From contig CAMBRQ010000008.1 in assembly GCA_945870325.1 (NCBI GenBank), positions 22,449 through 86,448 of the forward strand: DNA of 64,000 nucleotides. Reading direction: 5' to 3'. Position numbers and translations under genes: made by a program. The notes below the pieces were generated by a model. It was not told the DNA's origin. It was given only the letters and a program-made list of their open reading frames with translations, and made no database searches. This DNA comes from an uncultured Dorea sp. (GTDB lineage: Bacteria; Bacillota; Clostridia; Lachnospirales; Lachnospiraceae). Of the stretch, positions 1 to 8,936 are shown piece after piece. Each line of letters opens with the position of its first letter. Position 1 is the stretch's first letter.

Positions 1-31
1 AAACTATGGCAGTATGTGATAGTTATACTTA

Positions 32-61
32 TTGACAATAAATTTGGGGCTTGGCTATAAT
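32..61 (+). promoter_or_regulatory. sigma-A promoter for the XdhC-like gene
   Basis: TTGACA at 32-37 and TATAAT at 56-61 with an 18-bp spacer, both perfect consensus. The expected transcript start near 68 leaves a leader of about 40 nt before the ATG at 107. The TTG at 32, an apparent upstream start codon, is part of this -35 box, so it cannot be the translation start. Confidence 0.85.
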
Positions 62-106
62 AGAATTATATTTAGTTTGGATGAACTAATAGGAAGTGAA
101 TTAAGT

Positions 107-1144
107 ATGCAGGACATATATCAGATGATAGCGGAATACAGAGAACAGGGCTTATGCACCCTTGCCACCGTTATGGAGGGAGAATATATCGGTGAGAAAC
201 TACTTATTTGCCAAGGAGAACCAGTCTGTCAGACAAAAGAAAACGGATTGCTGCAGAGACATTTGGATGAATTAAAAGCGATCGAAGAGAGTGGAATCGT
301 CAAATTAGATGGAATAAGAGTGTTTGCAGAACTGTTTGGAGGTACAGCGCGTCTGGTCATCTGTGGCGCAGGGCATGTATCGATGCCGATCATTCAGTTG
401 GGAAAGAGCCTTGGCTTTCATATTACTGTATTGGAAGACCGTCCAAGTTTTGCTGATCATGCAAGAAGAGCCGGAGCAGATACTGTGATCTGTGATACAT
501 TCGAGAATGGCTTGCTGCAAGTGGAAGGCAGTTCATCTGCCTACTTTGTAATCGTTACCAGAGGTCATCGTTACGATACATTATGTCTGAAAAGTATTAT
601 AGAAAAGAAGAATGCGTATATAGGTATGATGGGAAGCCACCGCAGAGTGGCGATGGTGAAAGCGCAGTTAGAAGAAGGAGGAATATCCGGAGAAATGCTG
701 GATGCCGTACATGCTCCGATTGGTCTGGCGATTGGCGCAGAGACACCGGAAGAGATTGCTGTATCCATCATGGCAGAGATCATCCAGTGCAAGAATCAGA
801 AGAAGCATACGGAAGGGTATCGGGATGAGATTCTGGACGCATTGAATTTTAAGAATGCAGGGATTAATCAAGTGATTCTGGCAGAGATCATGGAGCGTAA
901 GGGATCTGCTCCAAGGAATATCGGTACCAAGATGGTAATCGGACAAGATGGAAGCCTGACGGGAACGATTGGCGGTGGCTGTATGGAGGCAGAAGTAATC
1001 CAGGCTGCCAGACAGATGTTGGCGAATGATGCTTCTGATTATCAGATCAAAGAAGTGGATATGACGGCTGCAAGTGCAGAAGAAGAGGGAATGGTGTGCG
1101 GAGGAACGCAGTTGGTTTATCTTGAGAAAAGGTGTCGTTCATAA
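107..1144 (+). CDS. XdhC/CoxI-family molybdenum hydroxylase accessory protein, domain order reversed
   Basis: A 345-aa protein. Around residues 82-95 there is a Rossmann-type segment (RLVICGAGHVSMP) of the XdhC C-terminal family, followed by a conserved GMMGSHRR stretch. The XdhC/CoxI domain with SAPRNIGTKM and GGGCMEAE lies near residue 289, at the C-terminal end. In classical XdhC the order is the opposite. The family inserts or sulfurates the molybdenum cofactor of xanthine dehydrogenase-like enzymes. The start at 107 has AGGAAG 11 nt upstream and lies just downstream of a consensus promoter. The transporter and purine nucleoside phosphorylase that follow support a role in purine catabolism; no hydroxylase subunit is in the window. 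Reduced versions of the family are known in Clostridia, so the exact partner is uncertain. Confidence 0.8.
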   Translation: MQDIYQMIAEYREQGLCTLATVMEGEYIGEKLLICQGEPVCQTKENGLLQRHLDELKAIEESGIVKLDGIRVFAELFGGTARLVICGAGHVSMPIIQLGKSLGFHITVLEDRPSFADHARRAGADTVICDTFENGLLQVEGSSSAYFVIVTRGHRYDTLCLKSIIEKKNAYIGMMGSHRRVAMVKAQLEEGGISGEMLDAVHAPIGLAIGAETPEEIAVSIMAEIIQCKNQKKHTEGYRDEILDALNFKNAGINQVILAEIMERKGSAPRNIGTKMVIGQDGSLTGTIGGGCMEAEVIQAARQMLANDASDYQIKEVDMTAASAEEEGMVCGGTQLVYLEKRCRS

Positions 1145-1277
1145 AGAAGGAGATACATGGATTTGAACTGCCCTAGAATAAAAAACTTTTACGGTATGTT
1201 AGAGTATGGTACAATATATTATGCATAAATTGGTATGTACTACATTGCAAATCTAAGAAGAATGAGAGGAAACACTT

Positions 1278-2597
1278 ATGAAAAAGAGTAATCCAAAGGC
1301 GTTATTGCCGATTGCTGTTTTCCTGGTATTGTATCTGGGCCTGGGGATTGTGTTCGAGTATGTGATGAAGATTCCAATGGGATTCTATAATATCCCGATT
1401 GTCATTGCATTTCTGGCGGCGATTCTGGTGGCATGTCTTCAGAACCGGGAGTTGAAGTTTGACGACAAACTTGAAGTTATGGCGCAAGGGATGGCAGATA
1501 AGAATATCATTACGATGCTGCTGATCTTCTTAACCGCAGGTGCGTTTGTCGGTGTTGTGGGAAGAAGCAGTGCAGAGAGTGTGGCGTATTTTATGCTGTC
1601 TTTAATCCCGACAAAGTATGCGGTTGCCGTATTGTTCGTGGTGGCATGTTTCGTATCTACGGCTATGGGAACCTCGGTGGGAACCATTACGCTGATTACG
1701 CCAATTGCAGTGGCGGTGTCTGCGGCATCAGGATTCGACTTGCCTTTGTGCGTGGGCTCTGTTATGGGTGGCGCTATGTTCGGAGATAATCTATCCTTTA
1801 TCTCAGATACTACAATTGCAGCATGTAATGGGCAAGGCTGTGCGATGAAGGATAAGTTCCGGGAGAATTTCGGGATTGCGTTTCCTGCGGCATTGGTAAC
1901 ATTGGTGCTGATTCTGGTATTATCTCTCCGCACGGATCTGAGCGGGGCGGTATCACAGGATTACAACCTGATTCAGATTATTCCGTATGTTCTGGTTCTG
2001 ATTGGCGGAATCATTGGAATCAACGTATTCGTAGTATTGCTGGTTGGTATTGCATCGGGAGCGGTGATTATGCTGGCAACGGGGCAGATTGCGCCAGTAG
2101 ATCTGATTGGCAATATGGGTTCTGGTGCGGCCGGAATGTTTGAGACCAGTATGGTTGCGATTCTGGTGTCTGCTATGTGTGCGCTGATCCGGGAGTATGG
2201 CGGTTTTGAAGCACTGCTTTCTGCAATCCGCAGAGTGTTCAAAGGAAAGAAAGGCGGACAGCTCGGTATGGGACTATTGGTTGGAGCCATGGATATCGCT
2301 ACGGCGAACAATACGGTTGCGATCGTTATGGCGAACCCGATTGCGGCAGAGATGGCTGAGGAATATGATATCACGCCGAGAAAAGCGGCATCGATATTGG
2401 ACACATTCTCTTGTATCTCTCAAGGGGTGATTCCTTATGGTGCACAGATGTTGGTGGCACTGTCAGCAGCCAATGAACTGGGATATGAATTGTCGGCATT
2501 CGAAGTGATTCCGAAGTTGTTCTATCCGGGGATGCTGTTGATCAGTTCGCTGATATTTATCTTTGTGGTGCCGGGGAAGAGCGAGAAAGCGAAATAG
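1278..2597 (+). CDS. NhaC-family Na+/H+ antiporter-type membrane transporter
   Basis: A 439-aa, strongly hydrophobic protein with roughly eleven predicted membrane spans. It contains the family's conserved small-residue stretches GTSVGTITLITPIAVAVS and MGGAMFGDNLSFISDTTIAA. Known members exchange sodium for protons or organic acids (NhaC, MleN); the substrate here cannot be read from sequence. AGAGGAAA precedes the ATG. It lies 133 nt after the XdhC-like gene; a TACAAT at 1210-1215 with a poor -35 box may give it its own promoter. The purine-related neighbours suggest a job in uptake or ion balance during purine use, which is inference from position only. Confidence 0.75.
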   Translation: MKKSNPKALLPIAVFLVLYLGLGIVFEYVMKIPMGFYNIPIVIAFLAAILVACLQNRELKFDDKLEVMAQGMADKNIITMLLIFLTAGAFVGVVGRSSAESVAYFMLSLIPTKYAVAVLFVVACFVSTAMGTSVGTITLITPIAVAVSAASGFDLPLCVGSVMGGAMFGDNLSFISDTTIAACNGQGCAMKDKFRENFGIAFPAALVTLVLILVLSLRTDLSGAVSQDYNLIQIIPYVLVLIGGIIGINVFVVLLVGIASGAVIMLATGQIAPVDLIGNMGSGAAGMFETSMVAILVSAMCALIREYGGFEALLSAIRRVFKGKKGGQLGMGLLVGAMDIATANNTVAIVMANPIAAEMAEEYDITPRKAASILDTFSCISQGVIPYGAQMLVALSAANELGYELSAFEVIPKLFYPGMLLISSLIFIFVVPGKSEKAK

Positions 2598-2657
2598 TAA
2601 TCCGTAAAATCCTGACTGAGAGCAGGGTGAAAAATGAATACCAGGAGGAGCAGTATC

Positions 2658-3482
2658 ATGAAAGAATTAGAAATGATTCAGGCGTGTGTAAGAATCATAC
2701 GTGAAAAGACGGACATAGTACCAGAGGTTGGCTTGATCCTGGGAAGTGGTCTGGGAGATTATGCAGACAGAATTGAGAATAAGGTGATTGTTCCATATAG
2801 TGAACTGCCGGAATTTCCCGTGTCTACCGTGGCAGGGCATATGGGACAATTTGTAATAGGAGAGATTAACGGAAGAAATGTAATTGCAATGCAGGGAAGG
2901 GTTCATTACTATGAAGGATATTCTCAGCGTAAGATTACAATGCCGGTACGCATTATGAAGGGTCTTGGAGTCGGGAAGATGATACTTACGAATGCTGCAG
3001 GCGGTGTGAACCGTAGTTTTAAACCGGGAACACTGATGATGCTTCAGGATCATATCAACTTTTCCGGAAATAATCCGCTGATCGGAGAGAATCCGAAAGA
3101 ATTCGGGGCGCGTTTCCCAGATATGTCTAGCATATATTCCACAGAATATCGTGCGAAATTAAAGAAACTGGCAGCAAAAGAAGGGATTGAACTGGAAGAA
3201 GGTATCTATATGATGATGTCAGGTCCTTCTTATGAAACTCCGGCAGAGGTACGTATGGCAGGAATTCTGGGGGCGGATGCTGTAGGAATGTCAACCGTGC
3301 CAGAGGCAATCGTATGTGCCCAGTCAAGAATCTCTGTATTAGGAATCTCATGCATTACGAACTGTGCGGCGGGAATTCAGAATCAGCCATTGAATCATGC
3401 GGAGGTAGTGGAGACAGCGAACAGAGTAAAGGAAGAGTTCGTCAAGGTACTGGATATTGCTTTAAGAGAAGTAGTATTCTAG
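2658..3482 (+). CDS. punA: purine nucleoside phosphorylase
   Basis: A 274-aa protein matching trimeric purine nucleoside phosphorylases, which cleave inosine and guanosine with phosphate to base and ribose-1-phosphate in the cytoplasm. Visible signatures are GLILGSGLGDYAD near the N-terminus (phosphate-binding), GRVHYYEGY, the TNAAGGVN motif, MMSGPSYETPAE, and GADAVGMSTVPEAIVC near the C-terminus. The start at 2658 is chosen because AGGAGG at 2643-2648 lies 9 nt upstream; the ATG at 2634 has no such site. It closes the purine-related group and is followed by a strong hairpin at 3543-3600. Length and motifs fit the family throughout. Confidence 0.93.
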   Translation: MKELEMIQACVRIIREKTDIVPEVGLILGSGLGDYADRIENKVIVPYSELPEFPVSTVAGHMGQFVIGEINGRNVIAMQGRVHYYEGYSQRKITMPVRIMKGLGVGKMILTNAAGGVNRSFKPGTLMMLQDHINFSGNNPLIGENPKEFGARFPDMSSIYSTEYRAKLKKLAAKEGIELEEGIYMMMSGPSYETPAEVRMAGILGADAVGMSTVPEAIVCAQSRISVLGISCITNCAAGIQNQPLNHAEVVETANRVKEEFVKVLDIALREVVF

Positions 3483-3542
3483 AAAATGGATTATGTGAGT
3501 CATCAGTAGAGAAACTGAAGACATATTACCTGTAGATGAATG

Positions 3543-3600
3543 AACAGGGATAACATGGGGAAAAGTTGCATTCGCAACATACCATCATGTTATCCCTGTT
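3543..3600. terminator. bidirectional terminator hairpin between convergent genes
   Basis: A perfect 15-bp inverted repeat, AACAGGGATAACATG at 3543-3557 and its complement at 3586-3600. The loop holds a second small hairpin, GTTGC-ATTC-GCAAC. It lies between the converging phosphorylase and FAD-protein genes and has no long T-run. Confidence 0.6.
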
Positions 3601-3614
3601 ATCTTAGTGTATGC

Positions 3615-4991
3615 TTAGATTCCAGTTTCCGCTATATGCCGTGCAACATACACCCCGCTTGCGGATGCATGGGAAAGCGAATGTGTCACGCCGCTTCCGT
3701 CTCCGATGATATATAATCCTTTATACTTGCTCTCAAGATTCTCATCAATCTCCACTTCCATATTATAGAACTTCACTTCCACGCCATAGAGCAGAGTATC
3801 GTCATTGGCAGTTCCAGGAGCAATCTTATCCAGTGCATAGATCATCTCGATGATGCCGTCTAAGATACGTTTCGGAAGTACAAGACTTAAGTCACCTGGA
3901 GTAGCAGCCAGAGTCGGAGTTACCAATCCTTCCTGGATACGGCTTACGGTGCTTCGTCTTCCCCTGACCAGATCCCCGAAACGCTGTACGATTACGCCGC
4001 CGCCCAGCATATTCGAAAGTCGTGCAATGCTTTCGCCGTAGCCGTTGCTGTCTTTAAATGGCTCAGAGAAATGTTTTGCGACCAGCAGGGCAAAATTGGT
4101 ATTCTCGGTCTGGTGTTCCGGATCTTCATAACTGTGACCATTCACCGTAACGATACCGTTCGTGTTCTCATTTACGACGATGCCGTAAGGATTCATACAG
4201 AAGGTGCGGACATTATCTTCGAATTTCTCCGTGCGGTAGACAATCTTGCTCTCATATAGTTCGTCCGTCAGATGTGAGAAGATCACAGCCGGAATCTCTA
4301 CACGTACGCCGATATCTACGCGATTAGAGTGGGTAGGAATGTCCAAATCATTACAGACAGTCTCCATCCATTTGCTGCCGCTTCTTCCAACGGAGATGAT
4401 ACATTTCTTACAATCTGCGGATTCGTTCTTATAGTGGATGCGGTATCCATCTTCCAGACATTCTACACGGTCTACCGGAGTATGGAAGTAAAAATCTACT
4501 TTATCTTTTAATTCGTTGTACAGATTCTCAAGCACTACATAATTGATATCAGTTCCGAGATGACGTACAGAAGCATCCAGGAGTTTTAACTTATTCTGGA
4601 TACAGATCTTCTTAAAATTCGTTCCGGCAGTAGAATACATCTTAGTGCCTTCGCCGCCATGAGACAGGTTGATCTCATCTACATACTCCATCAGATTAAG
4701 GGCGCGTTCTTTGCCAAGATATTCATAAAGCGTACCACCGAAATCATTGGTGATATTGTATTTTCCATCTGAAAATGCACCTGCTCCGCCAAATCCGTTC
4801 ATGATTGCGCAGGTCTTACATTTGATACAGGATTTTACCTTGTCACCGTCAATTGGACAGTGCCTGTCCTTAAGTGGAAATCCGGCCTCGAAGACAGCAA
4901 TCTTAAGCCCGGCTGTCTTTTGAACCAACTCATAGGCGGAAAAGATACCGCCTGGTCCTGCGCCGATAATAATTACATCATAGTTCATCAT
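3615..4991 (-). CDS. NAD(P)/FAD-dependent dehydrogenase-like protein (COG2509 type)
   Basis: About 458 aa. The N-terminus carries the dinucleotide-binding motif DVIIIGAGPGGIFSAYEL, then CPIDGDKVKSCIKCKTC with clustered cysteines and NGFGGAGAFSDGKYN. The C-terminus has the FAD-closing motif GLYIIGDGSGVTHSLSHASASG. These are the marks of a widespread Firmicute family of flavoproteins with no settled reaction. Two in-frame ATGs (4991 and 4988) follow AAGGAG by 5 and 8 nt; either could be used, and a GTG at 4997 lies inside the ribosome-site region. The gene stands alone, convergent with the phosphorylase. A redox role is certain only at family level. Confidence 0.82.
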   Translation of the reverse strand: MMNYDVIIIGAGPGGIFSAYELVQKTAGLKIAVFEAGFPLKDRHCPIDGDKVKSCIKCKTCAIMNGFGGAGAFSDGKYNITNDFGGTLYEYLGKERALNLMEYVDEINLSHGGEGTKMYSTAGTNFKKICIQNKLKLLDASVRHLGTDINYVVLENLYNELKDKVDFYFHTPVDRVECLEDGYRIHYKNESADCKKCIISVGRSGSKWMETVCNDLDIPTHSNRVDIGVRVEIPAVIFSHLTDELYESKIVYRTEKFEDNVRTFCMNPYGIVVNENTNGIVTVNGHSYEDPEHQTENTNFALLVAKHFSEPFKDSNGYGESIARLSNMLGGGVIVQRFGDLVRGRRSTVSRIQEGLVTPTLAATPGDLSLVLPKRILDGIIEMIYALDKIAPGTANDDTLLYGVEVKFYNMEVEIDENLESKYKGLYIIGDGSGVTHSLSHASASGVYVARHIAETGI

Positions 4992-5242
4992 AATCACTCC
5001 TTGCTTTTAGTTAGTATATGGCAAAAAAATAACTCGCTATTCTTTGGTTGAAAGAATACGAGTTCTTATGTAGTCACTTCTCTTTTTCATTATAACGTTG
5101 AGGGGAAGGGACTGTCAATGAGAAAATGCATAACCAACAGAATCAATCTAAAATGTCAGATGAAAATTTGTTTGAAATAAATAAACCGTCTCATTGCATG
5201 AATGAATAAAATAGTCTATGCTTGAGTCAGGAGGTGACGGGT

Positions 5243-5728
5243 ATGGCGAATGAAGATAAAAAAGATTTTAACGCGATGCTTCACAAGGATACGGATATGC
5301 CTAAGATACAGATTGTTAAGGATGAGGCTACGATTAAGAAATATGGCGGAGAGAGGATGTTCTTTGCACCGCCGATTACGTATGATGAGATTATGAAGAC
5401 AGTGCCATATGGGAAAGTGATAACAGTTGGTGAGATTAGGGAATATCTTGCAAAGAAGAATGATGCAGATTTTACAGATCCGATCACAGCTGGAATCTTT
5501 GTGTCGATTGCGGCATGGGCGAGTTACCAGCGAACAGAAGATGAGACGCCGTACTGGAGAACTCTGAAAGCACACGGAGAACTGAACCCGAAGTATCCTG
5601 GCGGTGTCGAAGCGCAGAGAGAGAAATTGGAAGCCGAAGGCCATACAATTATTATGAAGGGCAGAAAGAACATAAAGTATTATGTCAAGGAGTATGAGGC
5701 GGTGCTTTTTGCAGACATAAAAGAGTAG
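5243..5728 (+). CDS. MGMT-fold alkyltransferase-like DNA-binding protein
   Basis: A 161-aa protein. Residues from about 40 on follow the DNA-binding half of O6-methylguanine methyltransferases: IMKTVPYGKVITVGEIREYL with the winged-helix pattern, then TPYWRTLKAHGELNPKYPGG. The acceptor motif PCHR of true methyltransferases is absent, and the expected cysteine is not seen, so this looks like an alkyltransferase-like member that binds damaged DNA or serves as a regulator rather than repairing alone. The start at 5243 follows AGGAGGTGA at 5229-5237; an upstream in-frame start at 5222 overlaps that site and is rejected. It is followed closely by a phosphatase remnant. Family is clear, activity is not. 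Confidence 0.75.
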   Translation: MANEDKKDFNAMLHKDTDMPKIQIVKDEATIKKYGGERMFFAPPITYDEIMKTVPYGKVITVGEIREYLAKKNDADFTDPITAGIFVSIAAWASYQRTEDETPYWRTLKAHGELNPKYPGGVEAQREKLEAEGHTIIMKGRKNIKYYVKEYEAVLFADIKE

Positions 5729-5738
5729 GAGAGAAGTT

Positions 5739-5872
5739 ATGTCAGTTTATGTGATGGCGGATATTCATGGAGAGTATGACAAATTTCTAGAAATGCTGGA
5801 TACCATTCAATTTCAGGAGGAAGACTAGCGTGTCTGTGTTTGGATGCAATGGAAGAGTATTATATAGAGTAA
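5739..5872 (+). pseudogene. internally deleted serine/threonine phosphatase-like gene
   Basis: An ATG at 5739 with GGAGAG upstream opens a 29-codon frame whose peptide begins MSVYVMADIHGEYDKFLEML, the metal-binding start (DIHG) of calcineurin-like serine/threonine phosphatases. It stops at 5828. Directly after, in another frame, 5831-5872 encodes CLCLDAMEEYYIE and a stop, which resembles the C-terminal end of the same family. The middle of the gene, holding the GDxxDRG and GNHE motifs, is missing. A further short frame, 5872-5931, overlaps its stop. I read this as a deletion remnant of the gene that followed the alkyltransferase-like gene. Confidence 0.65.
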
Positions 5873-5931
5873 TGTGGCAGAGTGGGAAATATGACAGAAT
5901 GTTGTCATTAGCCGAAAAACTGGTAAAATAA

Positions 5932-6163
5932 AAAAGTAAATAAATTTATTGTACTAACATTGTTGAATCATCAAAGCCTGCCTGACTTTCGTTTGTTGAT
6001 CCTATCTATGTAGGCAAGCAGTGTTACTATGAACATACTAAAAGATATCATTAGAGACATTGCTTCGAATACAGTCCCTTCACACCACCTCCCTTTTTTG
6101 ACAATATATCATGGGCAATGTTGCATTTTGCAAGAGAAAATGTGCACCTTAGAGGCATGTGCG
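5932..6163. other. intergenic region without a recognised gene
   Basis: AT-rich stretch between the phosphatase remnant and the LytTR operon. There is a TTGACA at 6098-6103 but no good -10 box at the right distance. I see no RNA gene, repeat or convincing terminator. Confidence 0.5.
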
Positions 6164-6191
6164 TTGAAATAAAAAAGGGGTGTGGTATGAT
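6164..6191 (+). promoter_or_regulatory. extended -10 promoter of the LytTR operon
   Basis: TTGAAA at 6164-6169 and TATGAT at 6186-6191 with a 16-bp spacer, and TG one base before the -10 box. The leader is only about 20 nt, ending in GAGGAAG and the ATG at 6217. Confidence 0.65.
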
Positions 6192-6216
6192 AGGAAATAA
6201 GAGAGGAAGATGCAAG

Positions 6217-6669
6217 ATGAAGTTGACATTGGAGCGAATCGCAGATGGGGATGAGGAAGTGCTCATCCGCTATTATGAGATGAATGAAGAGATTGAAGTG
6301 ATCGCAGGAATTGTGCGAGGAACGGGGCTTCGGATTCCGGCAATATGGGAAGGACAGACATTGCTGTTATTGCCGGAGTTAATCTATTATATGGAGAATG
6401 TAGATGGGGTCACATATGCATACTTGGAGGACAAAGTAGTACGGGTATCGGAGAGTCTGCGGACGCTGGAGTTGTGTTATGGGAAGCGGGGCTTCTTCCG
6501 GTGTTCAAAGTCGATGATACTGAACATATATAAGATTCGTTATCTGAAAAGTGAGCCATACAGTCGGATTCGGGCAACGATGGAGAATGGGGAGCAGGTG
6601 ATGATATCCAGAAAATATGCGAAGGAATTGCGGCAGATTCTGAAGGGAGGTGCAAAGGATGAAGAGTAA
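6217..6669 (+). CDS. LytTR-domain transcriptional regulator
   Basis: A 150-aa protein. The second half is a LytTR DNA-binding domain: LLPELIYYMENVDGVTYAYL, LRTLELCYGKRGFFRCSKSMILN and the closing YSRIRATMENGEQVMISRKYA. No receiver domain is present, so it is a stand-alone regulator. ATG at 6217 has GAGGAAG upstream. It overlaps the DUF3021 gene by 11 nt. LytTR-DUF3021 pairs usually control themselves and an adjacent exporter, matching the ABC genes that follow. The signal is unknown. Confidence 0.85.
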   Translation: MKLTLERIADGDEEVLIRYYEMNEEIEVIAGIVRGTGLRIPAIWEGQTLLLLPELIYYMENVDGVTYAYLEDKVVRVSESLRTLELCYGKRGFFRCSKSMILNIYKIRYLKSEPYSRIRATMENGEQVMISRKYAKELRQILKGGAKDEE

Positions 6670-7129
6670 ATTGTGGAATCTATTGAAGAATGAGATTGTC
6701 ATTGAGTATAAGGCATGTCTCTATTTTAGTTGCCTGATATCCTTTTATTGTGTTTATCTCCTTTGCCGTGGAGTCTATTCTGTCAGTATCCTTTCCCTGT
6801 GTGAGATGATTTTGATGGCGTATTTTGTAGGGTATCTTCAAATCTATGTATTGCATGATTTTGATGAGGCGGAGAAGTTCGGGAAGAGAGAAGCGACTTC
6901 GGCATTCTTATGTACCTGCATCTATGCGGTGATATCGGGAGTGTTTGGATGGTTTGAGGGAAATGTATGGGTAACGGTGTTATTTAGCGGATATATTTTC
7001 CTGTGTTATCTATGTGTATATCTGATTAATAAGATTCGGAGGAAGGTTGATACGGACAGGCTGAATGATATGCTGACGGCATATAAGAAGGAGGGAGAAG
7101 CGAGTCATGATGATGGAGTCAAAGAATAA
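6659..7129 (+). CDS. DUF3021 family four-span membrane protein
   Basis: A 156-aa protein with about four hydrophobic helices and a short cytoplasmic tail. The layout and the strict pairing with a LytTR regulator identify it as DUF3021. GGGAGGTG precedes ATG 6659. Family members are thought to restrain or sense for the LytTR partner at the membrane; that is established only by association. It overlaps both neighbours (11 nt upstream, 23 nt downstream), so the genes are probably translationally coupled. Confidence 0.8.
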   Translation: MKSKLWNLLKNEIVIEYKACLYFSCLISFYCVYLLCRGVYSVSILSLCEMILMAYFVGYLQIYVLHDFDEAEKFGKREATSAFLCTCIYAVISGVFGWFEGNVWVTVLFSGYIFLCYLCVYLINKIRRKVDTDRLNDMLTAYKKEGEASHDDGVKE

Positions 7130-7985
7130 TATCAGGGAGTGTCGGGGAAATGAAGCAGACATAGCAATTGAGATCCGGGATGTTACGAAGACTTACGGAA
7201 AGCATCGTGGAATCAGTCATCTTTCGTTTGTGGTGCCAAAGGGAGATATCTTCGGATTCCTGGGACCAAACGGAGCGGGCAAATCAACGACCATACGCTG
7301 TATGCTTGGGATGCTGCATTTTCAAAAAGGGGAGATAAGGATACTTGGGATGGATGCAAAGAAGCAGACAAGGGAGATCCTACGCAAAGTTGGGTACATG
7401 CCTTCGGAGGCAATGTTCTATCCCTCCATGAAGGTGAAGGATGTCATTCGGCTGGCTGTAGAGGCAAGGAAGATGAACTGCGACAGCGAGGCAAGGAGAA
7501 TCTGTGACTTGCTGGATGTGGATAGAGAGAAGAGAATCTCGGAATTATCGCTTGGGAATCGCAAGAAGGTTAGTATCGTGTGTGCCATGCAGCATCAGCC
7601 GGAACTTCTGATTCTGGATGAGCCTACTTCCGGATTGGATCCGTTAATGCAGGAAGTGTTTTTCAAACTGGTCCTGGAGCAGAATGCAAGAGGGACTACG
7701 TGTTTCTTGTCCTCTCATGTGCTGTCAGAAGTAAAGCGCTATTGCAAAAATGTGGCAATTATTAAGGAAGGGGAACTGGTGAAGTTGGATTCGGTAGAGA
7801 ATCTGCTCCGGTCAGGAATCCGTCAGGTTAAGGTGTGGCAAGGCGGTCAGGAACGGCAATTTACTTATTCCGGGAATGCGAGAGAACTGATTCGGGAACT
7901 GGATACAATGCAGGTGGATGATGTGCTAATTGAGGAACCGTCGCTGGAGGAACTTTTCATACACTATTATCAGGAAGAAGCTTGA
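7107..7985 (+). CDS. ABC transporter ATP-binding protein
   Basis: A 292-aa ATPase. Walker A is GPNGAGKST near residue 50, the signature is the variant ELSLGNRKK, and Walker B is LLILDEPTSGLDP followed by a SSHVLSEVKR switch segment. The C-terminal 70 residues form the accessory region common in drug or peptide exporters. GGAGGGAG lies before the first of two adjacent ATGs. It pairs with the permease 21 nt downstream and belongs to the LytTR operon. The substrate is unknown; export of a drug or membrane-active compound is the usual role. Confidence 0.88.
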   Translation: MMMESKNNIRECRGNEADIAIEIRDVTKTYGKHRGISHLSFVVPKGDIFGFLGPNGAGKSTTIRCMLGMLHFQKGEIRILGMDAKKQTREILRKVGYMPSEAMFYPSMKVKDVIRLAVEARKMNCDSEARRICDLLDVDREKRISELSLGNRKKVSIVCAMQHQPELLILDEPTSGLDPLMQEVFFKLVLEQNARGTTCFLSSHVLSEVKRYCKNVAIIKEGELVKLDSVENLLRSGIRQVKVWQGGQERQFTYSGNARELIRELDTMQVDDVLIEEPSLEELFIHYYQEEA

Positions 7986-8006
7986 ACTCTGAAAAGGAGG
8001 AAGAAC

Positions 8007-8795
8007 ATGACACTGTGGAAACATGAAATGAAAATGAATATAAAGTCACTGTTGATTTGGAGTTGTTGTATAGGAATTGTGAATTTCGGATGCCTTCTGT
8101 TATTTGAAAATCTTGCTGATACAATGGAGCAGATGGCAAAGTCCTATTCGCAGATGGGAAGTTTCTCTACGGTATTAGGGCTTGACCGCCTTAGTATCGC
8201 TACTATGGAAGGATTCTATGCGACGGAACTGGGGTTAATATTTGCAATAGGAGGAGCCATGTTTGCTGCGATGACGGGTGCTTTGATGCTGGCGAAAGAA
8301 GAGGAGGGACATACTTCGGAATTCTTGCACGCGCTCCCTTTTGGACGGAGATATATTATAAGATGGAAATATCTGGCGATGGTATCTGTGATTATTCTGT
8401 TCCAGATTATCGTTATCTTGTGGGAAACTTTGGGATTCGCGATAGCAGGGGAGATGCCGGAGGTACAGGAATATCTGTTGTTTCACGGGGCGCAGTTCTT
8501 CGTGCAATTGGAGGTGGGAAGCGTCTGTTTCTTGGTCTCGGCCGGAAGCAGGAAGAAACAGATTGGTGCAGCACTGGGGCTGGCAGTATTGTTGTATGTG
8601 GCGGACATGATGTGCCGGATTGTACCGGATATCGAGAAACTTAAGTATGCGACACCTTATTATTTTTCCAATGCTGCAGATATATTTACGTCAGGAAAAG
8701 TGGACTGTGGGATGCTGGGAATTGGTGTAGTGATAACGGCAGCAGCGTTCATGTGTGCGTTTGGTGTGTATATGAGGAAAGATCTGGCCGCCTAA
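8007..8795 (+). CDS. ABC-2 type permease
   Basis: A 262-aa membrane protein with about six hydrophobic segments and a cytoplasmic N-terminus. AAAAGGAGG precedes the ATG. The phrase KEEEGHTSEFLHALPFGRRYIIRWKY matches the conserved loop after the second span in ABC-2 permeases of the YhcI/NatB type. It is the membrane half of the exporter encoded with the preceding ATPase. It ends the LytTR operon; the BlaI-controlled promoter begins 17 nt after its stop. Confidence 0.82.
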   Translation: MTLWKHEMKMNIKSLLIWSCCIGIVNFGCLLLFENLADTMEQMAKSYSQMGSFSTVLGLDRLSIATMEGFYATELGLIFAIGGAMFAAMTGALMLAKEEEGHTSEFLHALPFGRRYIIRWKYLAMVSVIILFQIIVILWETLGFAIAGEMPEVQEYLLFHGAQFFVQLEVGSVCFLVSAGSRKKQIGAALGLAVLLYVADMMCRIVPDIEKLKYATPYYFSNAADIFTSGKVDCGMLGIGVVITAAAFMCAFGVYMRKDLAA

Positions 8796-8811
8796 AGTGA
8801 TATGATAGAAC

Positions 8812-8840
8812 TTGACATATAATTCTTACGAGTGTAAGAT
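8812..8840 (+). promoter_or_regulatory. promoter with BlaI-type operator O1
   Basis: TTGACA at 8812-8817 and TAAGAT at 8835-8840, spacer 17. The -10 box lies within a palindrome CTTAC-GAGT-GTAAG (8825-8838), close to the BlaI/MecI consensus TACA-N2-TGTA. A repressor bound here would cover the -10 region. The leader from here to the lipoprotein gene is about 215 nt and holds a second operator. Confidence 0.75.
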
Positions 8841-8936
8841 TAATAGAAGGTCAAATTACATAAAAGTATTGCAGAGTATGTTTTACAATTGGACATACAG
8901 CGCGAATTTTAAGATCTTAACGGGACGTATGCCCTG

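Noticed and set aside
32..106. Earlier TTG start for the XdhC-like gene
   Set aside because: The TTG is part of the -35 box of a consensus promoter, so it is upstream of the transcript start.
1145..1277. Purine riboswitch before the NhaC-type transporter
   Set aside because: The conserved purine aptamer loops are not visible.
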